A stretch of DNA of 39,999 nucleotides from Massilia sp. CFBP 13721 (GTDB lineage: Bacteria > Pseudomonadota > Gammaproteobacteria > Burkholderiales > Burkholderiaceae_D). A program made the position numbers and the translations under genes. Positions 22,648-33,471 of the stretch are shown here, in pieces. The notes under the pieces were generated by a model, which ran no database searches, was not told where the DNA came from, and was given only the letters and a program-made list of their open reading frames with translations. Where the stretch lies: contig NZ_JACYUY010000035.1 in NCBI RefSeq assembly GCF_014842025.1, positions 1 to 39,999 of the forward strand, given 5' to 3'. The number at the start of each line of letters is the position of its first letter. Position 1 is the stretch's first letter.

Positions 22648-23513
22648 GAAACCAAGCGCCTCAACATCGCGGCCAGCGGCTCGATCACCTCGCCATCCTG
22701 CCAGTAACTGTTGTGCGACAGCGGATTCCAGCTTTTCAGCAGCCAGTTCACCGCGCCCTGCCCGGCGTTGATGGTGCGGTCCTCGACCAGGCTGCGGTAG
22801 CCGGCCGACAGCGGCTGCAGCGGCCAGCCGAGCACGTCGTCCGGGTCGTACAGGTTCAGCCAGTGGAACAGCGCGGTCGGCGGTGCGATCGGCTTGATGT
22901 GCATCTCCTTGTGCGCGGCGATGAAAATCGGGATATTGCAGCCGGTCGTGACCAGCCCGGCGCAGGTGCCGGCGGACAGGAAATGCTTCTCGCGGTCGGT
23001 CAGCAGGCGTCCCAGCGCCGGGCGCGACCAGGCGTCGATGTCGCGCCAGATGCCGGCCGTGGCGCGGCCGCCGCCGAGCGCCTTTTGCGCATCGTAGATG
23101 TAACTCGAAAGTACTTGGCAGCCGAGCGAATGCGCGAGGAAGACCACCGGCAGGCCGGGATTGGCGGGATTGGCGACATGCGCCGCTAGCAGCGCGCGTG
23201 CGATCTGGCCCTGCGCCAGTTCATACACCGAACCCGGGTCTTCCTTGCGGTTTTCCAGGCCGGCGGCGTCGGCAAAGCCGAACAGCATGAATTTGCGCAG
23301 TCCGTCGTAATGCACCGTGCCGCCGCGGTCGACGCGCTCCCAGACGATCTGCTCGTTCTTTTGCAGGATGTCCTGGTAATACACCGAATGAAACGTGGCG
23401 CGCTCGCGCAATGCGGGCCCGAGGCGGGTGCGCAGCTCGCCAAACACGCCGGCCGCGTAGTCGCGCGGCGTCTCGCCCATTCCGTGAACCGTGATCAATG
23501 CGACCTGGGGCAT
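22644..23513 (-). CDS. Alpha/beta-hydrolase-like protein
   Basis: A 289-residue cytoplasmic protein. It opens with VALITVHGMGETPRDYA, the strand and HG oxyanion region of alpha/beta hydrolases, and has the nucleophile elbow FLAHSLGCQVLSSYIYDAQ (A-H-S-L-G variant of GxSxG) at about 127-144. Long linkers (YYQDILQKNEQIVWERVDR) resemble uncharacterised serine esterase/lipase-like proteins encoded near phage or toxin loci, but no such context exists here. A catalytic Asp/His pair cannot be assigned with certainty; HNSYWQDGEVIEPL near the end may provide the His. AGGAGGAGG ahead of ATG 23513 is a strong ribosome site. The stop codon lies in a REP sequence. Confidence 0.7.
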   Translation of the reverse strand: MPQVALITVHGMGETPRDYAAGVFGELRTRLGPALRERATFHSVYYQDILQKNEQIVWERVDRGGTVHYDGLRKFMLFGFADAAGLENRKEDPGSVYELAQGQIARALLAAHVANPANPGLPVVFLAHSLGCQVLSSYIYDAQKALGGGRATAGIWRDIDAWSRPALGRLLTDREKHFLSAGTCAGLVTTGCNIPIFIAAHKEMHIKPIAPPTALFHWLNLYDPDDVLGWPLQPLSAGYRSLVEDRTINAGQGAVNWLLKSWNPLSHNSYWQDGEVIEPLAAMLRRLVS

Positions 23514-23626
23514 GCTGGCCTCCTCCTGTGTCAGAAACGGCCTTATCAGTGAAGCGGATTCCTAACTCCAGCTTATCACCAGCAGCCCCATCACGCAGGC
23601 AAACAACAAACAGTTCACATTTGTGC

Positions 23627-23655
23627 TTTACCGAATTTGTTATGGGAACTATAAT
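23627..23655 (+). promoter_or_regulatory. Sigma-70 promoter in an AT-rich island
   Basis: TTTACC (23627-23632), 17-bp spacer and a perfect TATAAT (23650-23655). A second TATAAT is at 23665-23670 and the direct repeat AATTGTATTT occurs twice between 23669 and 23691. The island (about 23600-23720) is strikingly AT-rich beside genes with GC above 60%. Confidence 0.65.
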
Positions 23656-23725
23656 TTTCTTTAATATAATTGTATTTGCTCAATTGTATTTACATTTGTC
23701 CACATCGATCGATTGGAACGCATAC

Positions 23726-24511
23726 ATGATCCCGGTCCTGTTTCCCGCCTATGCCGAGGCGATCCGCGCGCTCGACCTCGGGGCGATCGGTTCCGCCGCC
23801 GCCTTGCCAGAAGAATTCCTGCTGGCGCGCGAAGGACGGCTCAGCGTGCATTACATCCCGTTCGAACACGTCAACACGCAGGCGCGCGTGGTCGTGGTCG
23901 GCATCGCGCCGGGCTTTGTGCAGTGGAAGAATGCGATGGCCGAGGCCCAGCGCCGGATGGCGGCCGGCGCCCCGCAGGCCGAGGTGCTGCGCGCGGCGCG
24001 CCTGGCGGGCGCCTTCAGCGGCGCGATCCGGCCGAATTTCGTGGCCCTGCTCGACGCCATCGGCGTGCAGCGCTGGCTCGGCATTGCCAGCTGCGCCTCG
24101 CTGTTCGACGCCGACGCCCGCCTGGTGCAGATCAGCGCCATCCTGCGCCATCCGGTGTTCGTCGACGGCCGCAACTACAGCGGCACGCCGGGCATGGCGA
24201 AACTGCCTTTCCTGCGCGAGCAGGTGCTGCGCTACTTCGCGCACGAGGCGGCCCAGCTGCCGGACGCGCTGTATATCCCGATGGGCGGCAGTGTCGCCGA
24301 GGGCCTCGACTGGCTGGCGCGCGAAGGCGTGATCCGGCGCGACCGCATCCTGCATGGCCTGCCCCACCCGTCCGGCGCGAATGCCGAACGCGTCGCCTAC
24401 TTCCTGGGCCGCAAGGAGCGTGCGACGCTGTCGTCGCGCACGAACGCGCGCCAGATCGACGCCGCCAGGGCGACCCTGCTGGCGCAGATGGCGGCGCTGA
24501 CCGAGGGCTGA
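23726..24511 (+). CDS. Uracil-DNA glycosylase superfamily-like protein
   Basis: A 261-residue protein whose pattern suggests the UDG fold: VVVVGIAPGFVQW near the N-terminus resembles the GxxPG catalytic loop, and GLPHPSGANAERVAYFLG resembles the C-terminal HPS leucine-loop motif; a long helical insert separates them. The exact enzyme is uncertain because the usual catalytic Asp/Asn after GxxPG is not evident, so the protein could be a non-glycosylase relative. ATG at 23726 is chosen because the coding pattern starts there and the AT-rich promoter island lies immediately upstream; the longer frame runs through that island. It converges on the histidine kinase gene, whose stop begins at the next base. 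Confidence 0.55.
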   Translation: MIPVLFPAYAEAIRALDLGAIGSAAALPEEFLLAREGRLSVHYIPFEHVNTQARVVVVGIAPGFVQWKNAMAEAQRRMAAGAPQAEVLRAARLAGAFSGAIRPNFVALLDAIGVQRWLGIASCASLFDADARLVQISAILRHPVFVDGRNYSGTPGMAKLPFLREQVLRYFAHEAAQLPDALYIPMGGSVAEGLDWLAREGVIRRDRILHGLPHPSGANAERVAYFLGRKERATLSSRTNARQIDAARATLLAQMAALTEG

Positions 24512-27190
<2,679 letters not shown>

Positions 27191-27349
27191 TCGGGGGCCG
27201 TGCTCTCGCGGCAGTCGAGATTCTACCGATTATAGTCGCCGAATCGGTACCGAAAAAGCACTTGGTGCGCTTGCGTGTAAGGTCATGCAGCCCGAATAAA
27301 ACCCATGCCGCGCGCATGAAAAACGTGGCGGGAAACGATTTATTTACCT
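27191..27349. other. Leader/promoter region of the hybrid kinase
   Basis: Minus-strand TATAAT at 27234-27229 lies 39 bp before the kinase ATG, in GACTATAATCGG; the matching -35 is poor (T-rich CTTTTT region at about 27253-27258). A CGGTACCG palindrome overlaps the spacer at 27245-27252. Nothing else was recognised up to the REP at 27350. Confidence 0.4.
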
Positions 27350-27467
27350 GTAGGGTGGGCGGCTCCACCCTTTCTGTTTGTGGACCGGCAGCTTGTGTGT
27401 CGCCCACGCGTTCAACCAGCAGCTGATACGTCGCGAAGTTTCAGAGTGTAGTTGGACGCGTGGGCGG
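27350..27467. repeat. Degenerate REPIN-like repeat
   Basis: Starts GTAGGGTGGGCGGCTCCACCC (27350-27370), which forms one REP hairpin. Inner arms CGCCCACGCGTTCAAC (27401-27416) and GTTGGACGCGTGGGCGG (27451-27467) pair with one mismatch. The terminal CTAC expected on the right is lost. It lies between galM and the kinase gene, both on the minus strand. Confidence 0.55.
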
Positions 27468-27520
27468 CATCCAGGCAGCGGTCCGGACATGCACCCGGGT
27501 GTAGCCGACCGGTGAAACCG

Positions 27521-27545
27521 TCATCGAGGCCACTGGCCTCGATGA
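27521..27545 (-). terminator. Hairpin downstream of galM
   Basis: TCATCGAGGCC (27521-27531), loop ACT, GGCCTCGATGA (27535-27545): a perfect 11-bp stem 14 bp beyond the galM stop. On the minus strand it is followed by CGGTTTC, a poor T-tract, so termination is possible but not certain. Confidence 0.5.
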
Positions 27546-27559
27546 CCCCTACAGCCGGC

Positions 27560-28609
27560 TCAGTCCTCGACCGAGAACCGGAAACGCGACTCGGTCGCGT
27601 ACGTCTCGCCCGGACGCAGGATCGTGTTCGGAAAGGCCGGCTGGTTGGGCGAATCGGGGAAGTGCTGCGGCTCCAGGCAAAAGCCGCTGCGGTGCGCGTA
27701 GGTCTGGCCCTTGCCTGCGAGCGAACCGTCGAGGAAGTTACCGCTGTAGAACTGCACGCCCGGCTCTTGCGTGAACAGTTCGAGCACGCGTCCGGAACCC
27801 GGATCGCGCACGCGCGCCGCAAGGGTAAGCGCACCTGGCGCCGGCTTGTTCAGGACGAAGCAATGGTCGTAGCCGCCGCCATGGCGCAGCTGTTCGTCCG
27901 CCTCGCCGATGCGCGCGCCGATCGGCGCCGGCGTACGAAAATCGAACGGCGTGCCGGCGACCGGCGCCAGGCCGCCCGTCGGGATGGAATCAAGGTCGAT
28001 CGGGACAAACTTGTCCGCATCGATCGTCAACGCATGGCCGAGGATGTCGCCGCCGCCGGACAAATTGAAATAGCTGTGCTGGGTCAGGTTGACCGGCGTG
28101 GCGCGGTCGGTCACGGCCGCGAAGCGCACCACGATTTCATTGTCGTCGGTGAGCGCGTAGCGCACGGTGGCGTCGAGCGTGCCCGGGTAGCCCTGCTCGC
28201 CATCGGCGCTGCGGTATTCCAGCACCAGTTCGGTCCCTTCGATGCGCGAACGCCACAGCACGCGGTCGAAACCGGGCACGCCGCCATGCAGGTGGTTCTT
28301 GCCGTTATTGACGGGCAGCGTGTACGCCTGGCCGTCGAGCGTGAAGCGGCCGACGGCGATGCGGTTGCCGTAGCGGCCGATCAGCGCGCCGAAATACGGG
28401 CTGTCGCCCCGGTAGGGATCGAGCGTATCGAAACCGAGCGCCACGTCCGCCAGCACGCCGTCGCGGTCGGGCACGTGAATCTCGGTGATGATGCCGCCGA
28501 AGTCGAGGATGCGCACGCGCATGCCGGACGTGTTGGTGAGCGTGAAGACGGTGACCTGGGTACCGTCGGGCAGTGTGGCGAAGGGGGCTTGCTGGATGGC
28601 GGATGGCAC
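27560..28609 (-). CDS. galM: Aldose 1-epimerase (galactose mutarotase)
   Basis: A 349-residue mutarotase that interconverts alpha and beta anomers of galactose/glucose and feeds alpha-galactose to GalK. Motifs: LDFGGIITEIHVPD, ALIGRYGNRIAVGRF (substrate-binding Arg), KNHLHGGVPGFDRVLW (His), VNLTQHSYFNLSG (catalytic His), YDHCFVLNK (Asp), SGFCLEPQHFPDSPNQP (catalytic Glu). No signal peptide. GTG at 28609 is preferred since AGAGGA precedes it by 9 bases and the protein then opens like homologues; an ATG 39 bases upstream would add a basic non-conserved leader. It is 10 kb from the gal operon on the same strand and transcribed separately, between two REP elements. Confidence 0.93.
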   Translation of the reverse strand: MPSAIQQAPFATLPDGTQVTVFTLTNTSGMRVRILDFGGIITEIHVPDRDGVLADVALGFDTLDPYRGDSPYFGALIGRYGNRIAVGRFTLDGQAYTLPVNNGKNHLHGGVPGFDRVLWRSRIEGTELVLEYRSADGEQGYPGTLDATVRYALTDDNEIVVRFAAVTDRATPVNLTQHSYFNLSGGGDILGHALTIDADKFVPIDLDSIPTGGLAPVAGTPFDFRTPAPIGARIGEADEQLRHGGGYDHCFVLNKPAPGALTLAARVRDPGSGRVLELFTQEPGVQFYSGNFLDGSLAGKGQTYAHRSGFCLEPQHFPDSPNQPAFPNTILRPGETYATESRFRFSVED

Positions 28610-28683
28610 GTTGTCGCGTCCTCTGGTTGGATGACGCGATGCTAGCACGAGGGCGGACCTGACCGCGCGGGCTTGGGGATGCG

Positions 28684-28712
28684 CGCGGCGTTTCGATGTG
28701 CATGTGCGGTAC
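28684..28712. repeat. Fragment of REPIN spacer, inverted
   Basis: The complement of this stretch (GGTACCGCACATGCACATCG, then AAACGCCGC) matches the spacer following the left REP at 28737 and the one at 33276 (GGTACCACGCATGCACATCG, AAACGC). It lies 25 bp outside the intact REPIN, suggesting an older, partly deleted copy. Confidence 0.5.
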
Positions 28713-28736
28713 CTGAGCGCGCAGCCTTGGGGGTTC

Positions 28737-28888
28737 GTAGGGTGGGCTCAGCCCACGCGGTACGGCGCATGCATGTCGAAACGCGAGACAAAGCCGATAT
28801 GCATATGCAAAGGGTTATTCGCAGGCGCCACGGTGTGCATAGGTTCGACCGCGTGGGCTCGAGAGCCTTGCGCGGCCCGGCCCACCCT
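28737..28888. repeat. REPIN
   Basis: GTAGGGTGGGCTCAGCCCAC starts at 28737 and the inverted right REP ends with GCCCACCCTAC at 28888; inner arms CACGCGGTACGG... and ...GACCGCGTGG face each other. The spacer GCATGCATGTCGAAACGC is nearly the same as in the copy at 33276. Located between galM and the chemoreceptor gene. Confidence 0.8.
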
Positions 28889-28925
28889 ACAGTGCGCTAC
28901 CGCCGCAGGCAAGGACCGTGCGCGA

Positions 28926-30608
28926 TCAGAAGGCTTCCCACTCGGCTTCGGGCGCAGCATGTTTCAGCGGCTTGCGTGGAGCAGCCGCCTTCGGCGCGGC
29001 CAGCACGACGCGCGGCGTTGCCGGCGCAGCCGGTGCAGCCGGTACAGCAGCAACAGCCGCATCGCCCTCTACCTGGAACACACTGACCGCGCGCGTCAGG
29101 TTGGCCGCCTGCTCCTGCATCGACGCCGATGCCGCCGCCGCTTCCTCGACCAGGGCCGCGTTCTGCTGGGTCACCTGGTCCATCTGCGTGATGGCCTGGT
29201 TGATCTGCTCGATGCCGGCCGTCTGCCCGGCGCTGGCGGCGCTGATCTCGCTCATGATGTCGGTCACGCGGCGCACGCTCTCGACGATTTCCTGCATCGT
29301 CGCGCCGGCTTCGCCGACCAGCTTGCTGCCGGCCTGCACGGCGTCGGTCGAGTCGCCGATCAGGCCCTTGATTTCTTTCGCCGCCGCGGCCGAACGCTGG
29401 GCCAGGTTGCGCACCTCGGAGGCGACGACCGCGAAGCCGCGGCCCTGCTCGCCGGCGCGCGCCGCTTCGACCGCCGCGTTCAGCGCCAGGATGTTGGTCT
29501 GGAAAGCGATGCCGTCGATGACGCCGATGATGTCGGCGATCTTGCCGGCCGAGCCGTTGATCCGGTCCATGGTTCCGACCACGTCGCCAATCACGCGCCC
29601 GCCGCGCTCGGCCACTTGCGAGGCCGCTTCGGCCAGGGTGTTGGCCTGGCGCGCATTGTCGGCGTTCTGCTTCACGGTCGAGGTCAGTTCTTCCATCGAG
29701 GATGCGGTTTCCTCGAGCGAGCCAGCCTGCTGCTCGGTACGGCTTGACAGGTCCAGGCTGCCGGCCGCCACCTGGCTCGATGCGCTGGCGATGGTCTCGG
29801 TGCCGCTGCGTACCGTCACGACGGTGCGCACCAGGTTTTCGTTCATGGTTTTCAGGGCCTGCAGCAACTGGCCGGTTTCGTCGGTCGTGCTAACCTCGAT
29901 GCGGCTGGTGAGGTCGCCGGCGGCGACCGTGTTGGCCACGTCCAGTGCGCGCGCCATTGGACGCGTGATCGAACGCGTGTTCCACCAGGCGATCAGGCCG
30001 GCCAGCGCCAGCGAGATCAGCGCCAGCACGATCATCAAGAGCCGGGTCGATTCGAAGGCTCCCTGTGCATCCGCGGCGGTCTTGGCGGCGACGCCGATCT
30101 GCATGTCCAGCAGGGCATTGACGGCCTGCTTGAGTTCCGCGAGGGCGGGACGCAGCACCGCCTGCAGGTAACGGCGCATTTCCGCCTCGTCGCCGGCATG
30201 GATGCGCGCGATCAGTTCTTCCTGGCCCTTGAGGTAGGCGGCGTTGGCCACCGTCATGCGCTCGACCAGCGCCTGCCCCGCCGGCGAGAGCACGCTCTGG
30301 CGCAGCTTGTCCAGGTTATCCTGGGCCGCCTTGCGCGAGGCGGCGATCTCGGCCAGCTGCTTTTCGCGGTCGGCCGGATCGGCGGACAGGATCATGTTGC
30401 GCAGCGCGATGGCGATATCGTTCACTTCCGACAGCGTGCTGTTGGTGGCGAGGATGTTCGGCACGCGGCGCGCGACCAGGTCGGCGGTGCCGTCGTTGAC
30501 CTTGCCGAGCATGGTGATGCTGAAGGTCTGGATGGCGACCAGGATCAGGCACAGGGCGCCGAAGCCGAGGGCCAGGCGCTGGGCGATTTTCAGGTTTGCG
30601 AGTTTCAT
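28926..30608 (-). CDS. Methyl-accepting chemotaxis protein with C-terminal WxxF tail
   Basis: A 560-residue transmembrane chemoreceptor. TM1 (about 12-34), periplasmic four-helix-bundle domain (about 35-190, TarH/4HB type), TM2 (about 192-212), HAMP (about 213-265), methylation helices and the tip GVIDGIAFQTNILALNAAVEAARAGEQGRGFAVVASEVRNLAQRSA. After a Pro/Ala-rich linker (VPAAPAAPATPRVVLAAPKAAA) it ends in EWEAF, matching the xWxxF pentapeptide that tethers CheR and CheB. It follows cheW by 32 bp and is probably co-transcribed. No Shine-Dalgarno is evident at the ATG at 30608; translation may rely on coupling to cheW. Ligand unknown. Confidence 0.93.
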   Translation of the reverse strand: MKLANLKIAQRLALGFGALCLILVAIQTFSITMLGKVNDGTADLVARRVPNILATNSTLSEVNDIAIALRNMILSADPADREKQLAEIAASRKAAQDNLDKLRQSVLSPAGQALVERMTVANAAYLKGQEELIARIHAGDEAEMRRYLQAVLRPALAELKQAVNALLDMQIGVAAKTAADAQGAFESTRLLMIVLALISLALAGLIAWWNTRSITRPMARALDVANTVAAGDLTSRIEVSTTDETGQLLQALKTMNENLVRTVVTVRSGTETIASASSQVAAGSLDLSSRTEQQAGSLEETASSMEELTSTVKQNADNARQANTLAEAASQVAERGGRVIGDVVGTMDRINGSAGKIADIIGVIDGIAFQTNILALNAAVEAARAGEQGRGFAVVASEVRNLAQRSAAAAKEIKGLIGDSTDAVQAGSKLVGEAGATMQEIVESVRRVTDIMSEISAASAGQTAGIEQINQAITQMDQVTQQNAALVEEAAAASASMQEQAANLTRAVSVFQVEGDAAVAAVPAAPAAPATPRVVLAAPKAAAPRKPLKHAAPEAEWEAF

Positions 30609-30640
30609 TGAATGTGTCGAAATAAGGAGGAAGGAGCGCG

Positions 30641-31129
30641 TCAGGCCGCCAGCGGCAACGCGGCGCTGCTGACCAGGCCCATGTCGGGCGCGGTCATCAG
30701 GCGCTCGATGTCGAGCAGGATCAGCATGCGGTCGCCGACCGTACCCAGGCCATGCAGGCATTCGGCGTCGATGCCGCCGCCGAGATGCGGCGCCGGGCGC
30801 ACCTGTTCCCGGCTCAAGGTAACCACGTCGGAAACGCCGTCGACCACCATACCGATCACGTGCTGGCCAATGTTCAGGATGATCACGACGGTGAAGCTGT
30901 CGTAGGCGGCGCTGCCGAGCTTGAAACTCAGGCGCATGTCGACGATCGGGACGATCTGACCGCGCAGGTTGATCACGCCTTTCAAAAAAGCGGGCGCGTT
31001 GGCGATGCGGGTGACGGCTTCATAGCCGCGGATTTCCTGCACCTTCAGGATGCTGATGCCGTACTCTTCCGAGCCGAGGCGGAACGACAGGACTTCGATG
31101 TCGCCGGTGTGGGTTGTTTGATCGGTCAC
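30641..31129 (-). CDS. cheW: Chemotaxis adaptor CheW
   Basis: A 162-residue CheW with the typical opening VLSFRLGSEEYGISILKVQEIRGYEAVTRI, the NAPAFLKGVINLRGQIVPIVDMRLSF block and the VVDGVSDVVTLSREQV segment. It bridges receptors to the CheA kinase. It is upstream of and close to the MCP gene on the same strand, so this pair likely forms a receptor-adaptor accessory unit; cheA, cheY, cheR and cheB are not in the window. Divergent from the GGDEF protein at 31394, so promoters lie between 31130 and 31393. Confidence 0.93.
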   Translation of the reverse strand: MTDQTTHTGDIEVLSFRLGSEEYGISILKVQEIRGYEAVTRIANAPAFLKGVINLRGQIVPIVDMRLSFKLGSAAYDSFTVVIILNIGQHVIGMVVDGVSDVVTLSREQVRPAPHLGGGIDAECLHGLGTVGDRMLILLDIERLMTAPDMGLVSSAALPLAA

Positions 31130-31393
31130 GATGACTCCAGAATCGGCATAAATTGCCGCACGGAAATCATATTACGTTCTTCATCCGCCGAACTCGATGC
31201 TCGACTGTAAATTACTTCAAAATAAATGTGAAATACGTTAGATCTTCGACACAAACACGACACAATTAGCGGCTTGCTAATAAGCACGATTACACCCGAA
31301 GAAGCCGGTCCGTCCGCGCCGATCTGCTACAGTCACGAGTATATTTTTAACACGCATGGTGCATCGCACCGCCCGTACTTGAACCAGGAACCC

Positions 31394-33259
31394 ATGCCCG
31401 CAGCCAGCACGCCACCCGATGAAACCGAACGCCTGCAGATGCTCAGGTCGCTCGACCTGCTCGACACCGAGGAAGAGGAAGTCTTCGACCGCGTGACGCG
31501 CCTGGTGAGCCGCCTGTTGAACGTCCCGATCGCCCTGTTCTCGCTGGTCGACGACAACCGCCAGTGGTTCAAGTCGCGCATCGGCCTGGAGGCACGCGAA
31601 ACACCGCGCGAACAGGCCTTTTGTGGCCATGCCCTGCTGCAGGACCGGCCGCTGGTGGTGCCGGATGCCAGCAACGACGCACGCTTCGCCGACAATCCCC
31701 TGGTCACCGGCGCGCCCAACATCCGCTTCTACGCCGGCGTGCCGATCCGCACCAGCGGCGGGCTGGCGATCGGCACCCTGTGCGCGATCGACGCCCAGGC
31801 GCGCGTGCTCACCGCCGACGAGCTGTGCATCATGATCGACCTGGCCGACATCGTGCAGAAGGAAGTCCAATACCGCGAGCGGCTGGCCGTCGCCGGCCGT
31901 CACGCGCTGCGCTCGGAAGCGGTGCTGAGCGCCAGTGAAGCCCGTTTTCGCTCGATCTTCGACCTGGCCAGCATCGGCATCGCGCTGGTGGGCCCGAGCG
32001 GCGGCTGGATCAGCGTGAACGATTCGCTGTGCCGGACGATCGGCTACAGCCCGGAAGAATTGCAGCGGCTGACCTTCCAGGACGTGACCCATCCGGACGA
32101 CCTCGACCTCGACCTCGACCTGCTGCGCAAGTTACGTGCCGGGGAGCTCGACCAGTACCAGCTGGAGAAGCGCTACATCCGCAAGGACGGCGGCGTCGTC
32201 TGGGTCAACCTGAACGTCAGCAAAAAGCTCAATGAGCGCGGGGAGATCGAATACTTCATCTCGGTGATCAAGGACATCAGCGCGCAGAAGGACGCCGAAC
32301 GCGCGCTCAACGCCCTGCACGCCGACCTCGAGGCGCGCGTTGCCGAGCGCACGCGCGAACTGCACGAGCGCGGGCTGGAACTGCGCAGCGTGATCGAGAA
32401 CGCCAACGACGCCTACATCGGCCTGGACGAGGCCGGGGCCGTCACCGTCTGGAACCGCGCGGCCGAACAGACCTTCGGCTACAGCGCGCTGGAAGCGGTC
32501 GGCCGTCCACTCGAAACCCTGATCATCCCGGCCGCACTGGGCGGCGCCCACCGCGACGGCATGCTGCGCTACCTGACGAGCGGGAATTCGGAAGTACTCG
32601 GCAAGCGCATCGAAGTGCCGGCGGTGCGCAAGGACGGCTCGGCGCTGACCGTGGAACTGCGCATGAACGTCCTCGATCTGCATGGCCGCAAGACCTTCTC
32701 GGCCTTCCTGCACGATATCTCGGAACGCAAGCAGGACGAGGCGCGGCGCGAATACGAGAGCCGCCACGACATGCTGACCGGCCTGCTGAACCGGCGCGCC
32801 CTGCTGGAAACCCTGCCGATCGCCCAGCTGCGCGCGGCGCGCAACGGCAAGAGCATGGCCCTGCTGTTCATCGACCTGGACGGCTTCAAGGCCGTCAACG
32901 ACGACTTCGGCCACGACGCCGGCGACACCGTGCTGCGCGCGGTGGCCGCACGCCTGCAGGAAGTGGTGCGCAAGACCGACAGCGTGTTCCGCCTGGCCGG
33001 CGACGAGTTCACGGTGCTGCTCGAATCGATGAGCGACACTTATGGCGACGCGCGCCAGGTGGCGCACAAGATCATCGCCGAGCTGGGCCATCCGGTCGCC
33101 ATCGACGGCGCCGCCGCGCAGGTGGGCGCGAGCATCGGCGTGGCCGTGTTCACGCCCGGCGCCAGCGCCGGTCCGGAAGACCTGATCAAGGAAGCGGACC
33201 GGCAGATGTACGAGGCCAAGCGCGCGGGTAAAGGGACGGTGTTTCCGCAGCCGGAATAG
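31394..33259 (+). CDS. GAF-PAS-PAS-GGDEF diguanylate cyclase
   Basis: A 621-residue soluble protein. GAF about 25-165 (VPIALFSLVDDNRQWFKS, FYAGVPIRTSGGLAIGTLCAID, the 'phytochrome-like' GAF of many cyclases), PAS about 180-298, a coiled coil about 300-330, PAS about 332-447, GGDEF about 455-615. The active-site motif is AGDEF (535-539), the first Gly being Ala, with I-site RKTD (526-529) five residues before. Both variants exist in active cyclases, so it probably makes c-di-GMP. No EAL domain. GACCTC repeats in the DNA at 32099-32120 encode a DLDLDLDLL run in the first PAS domain. ATG at 31394 follows CAGGAACCC. Divergent from cheW. Confidence 0.88.
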   Translation: MPAASTPPDETERLQMLRSLDLLDTEEEEVFDRVTRLVSRLLNVPIALFSLVDDNRQWFKSRIGLEARETPREQAFCGHALLQDRPLVVPDASNDARFADNPLVTGAPNIRFYAGVPIRTSGGLAIGTLCAIDAQARVLTADELCIMIDLADIVQKEVQYRERLAVAGRHALRSEAVLSASEARFRSIFDLASIGIALVGPSGGWISVNDSLCRTIGYSPEELQRLTFQDVTHPDDLDLDLDLLRKLRAGELDQYQLEKRYIRKDGGVVWVNLNVSKKLNERGEIEYFISVIKDISAQKDAERALNALHADLEARVAERTRELHERGLELRSVIENANDAYIGLDEAGAVTVWNRAAEQTFGYSALEAVGRPLETLIIPAALGGAHRDGMLRYLTSGNSEVLGKRIEVPAVRKDGSALTVELRMNVLDLHGRKTFSAFLHDISERKQDEARREYESRHDMLTGLLNRRALLETLPIAQLRAARNGKSMALLFIDLDGFKAVNDDFGHDAGDTVLRAVAARLQEVVRKTDSVFRLAGDEFTVLLESMSDTYGDARQVAHKIIAELGHPVAIDGAAAQVGASIGVAVFTPGASAGPEDLIKEADRQMYEAKRAGKGTVFPQPE

Positions 33260-33275
33260 GCTGCATTACGGGATC

Positions 33276-33411
33276 GTAGGGTGGACTCCGTCCACGCGGT
33301 ACCACGCATGCACATCGAAACGCTGCGCGCAGCCGATACGCTTGCGTAAGCGCGATTTGCAAACGCTGCGGTACGCAACGGTTCGGACCGCGTGGGCGGA
33401 GCCCACCCTAC
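33276..33411. repeat. REPIN
   Basis: GTAGGGTGGACTCCGTCCAC at 33276 and the inverse GACCGCGTGGGCGGAGCCCACCCTAC ending at 33411. The spacer contains GCATGCACATCGAAACGC. A further hairpin (GGGTGG...CCACCC, 33437-33465) lies just to the right. Located between convergent genes (GGDEF protein and M28 peptidase). Confidence 0.8.
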
Positions 33412-33471
33412 AAAATCTGCACATGCCGCACCGCGAGGGTGGAGCGGTTCGCCGTTCGCCCACCCAAAAAC

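Noticed and set aside
28698..28900. Short frames in the REPINs (for example ...VGWAQPTRYG...)
   Set aside because: They are translations of the palindromes and recur wherever the repeat occurs; no ribosome site or coding bias.
31130..31160. Sigma-28-like GCCGATTC upstream of cheW
   Set aside because: The -10 is partial and there is no TAAA-type -35 at the correct distance.
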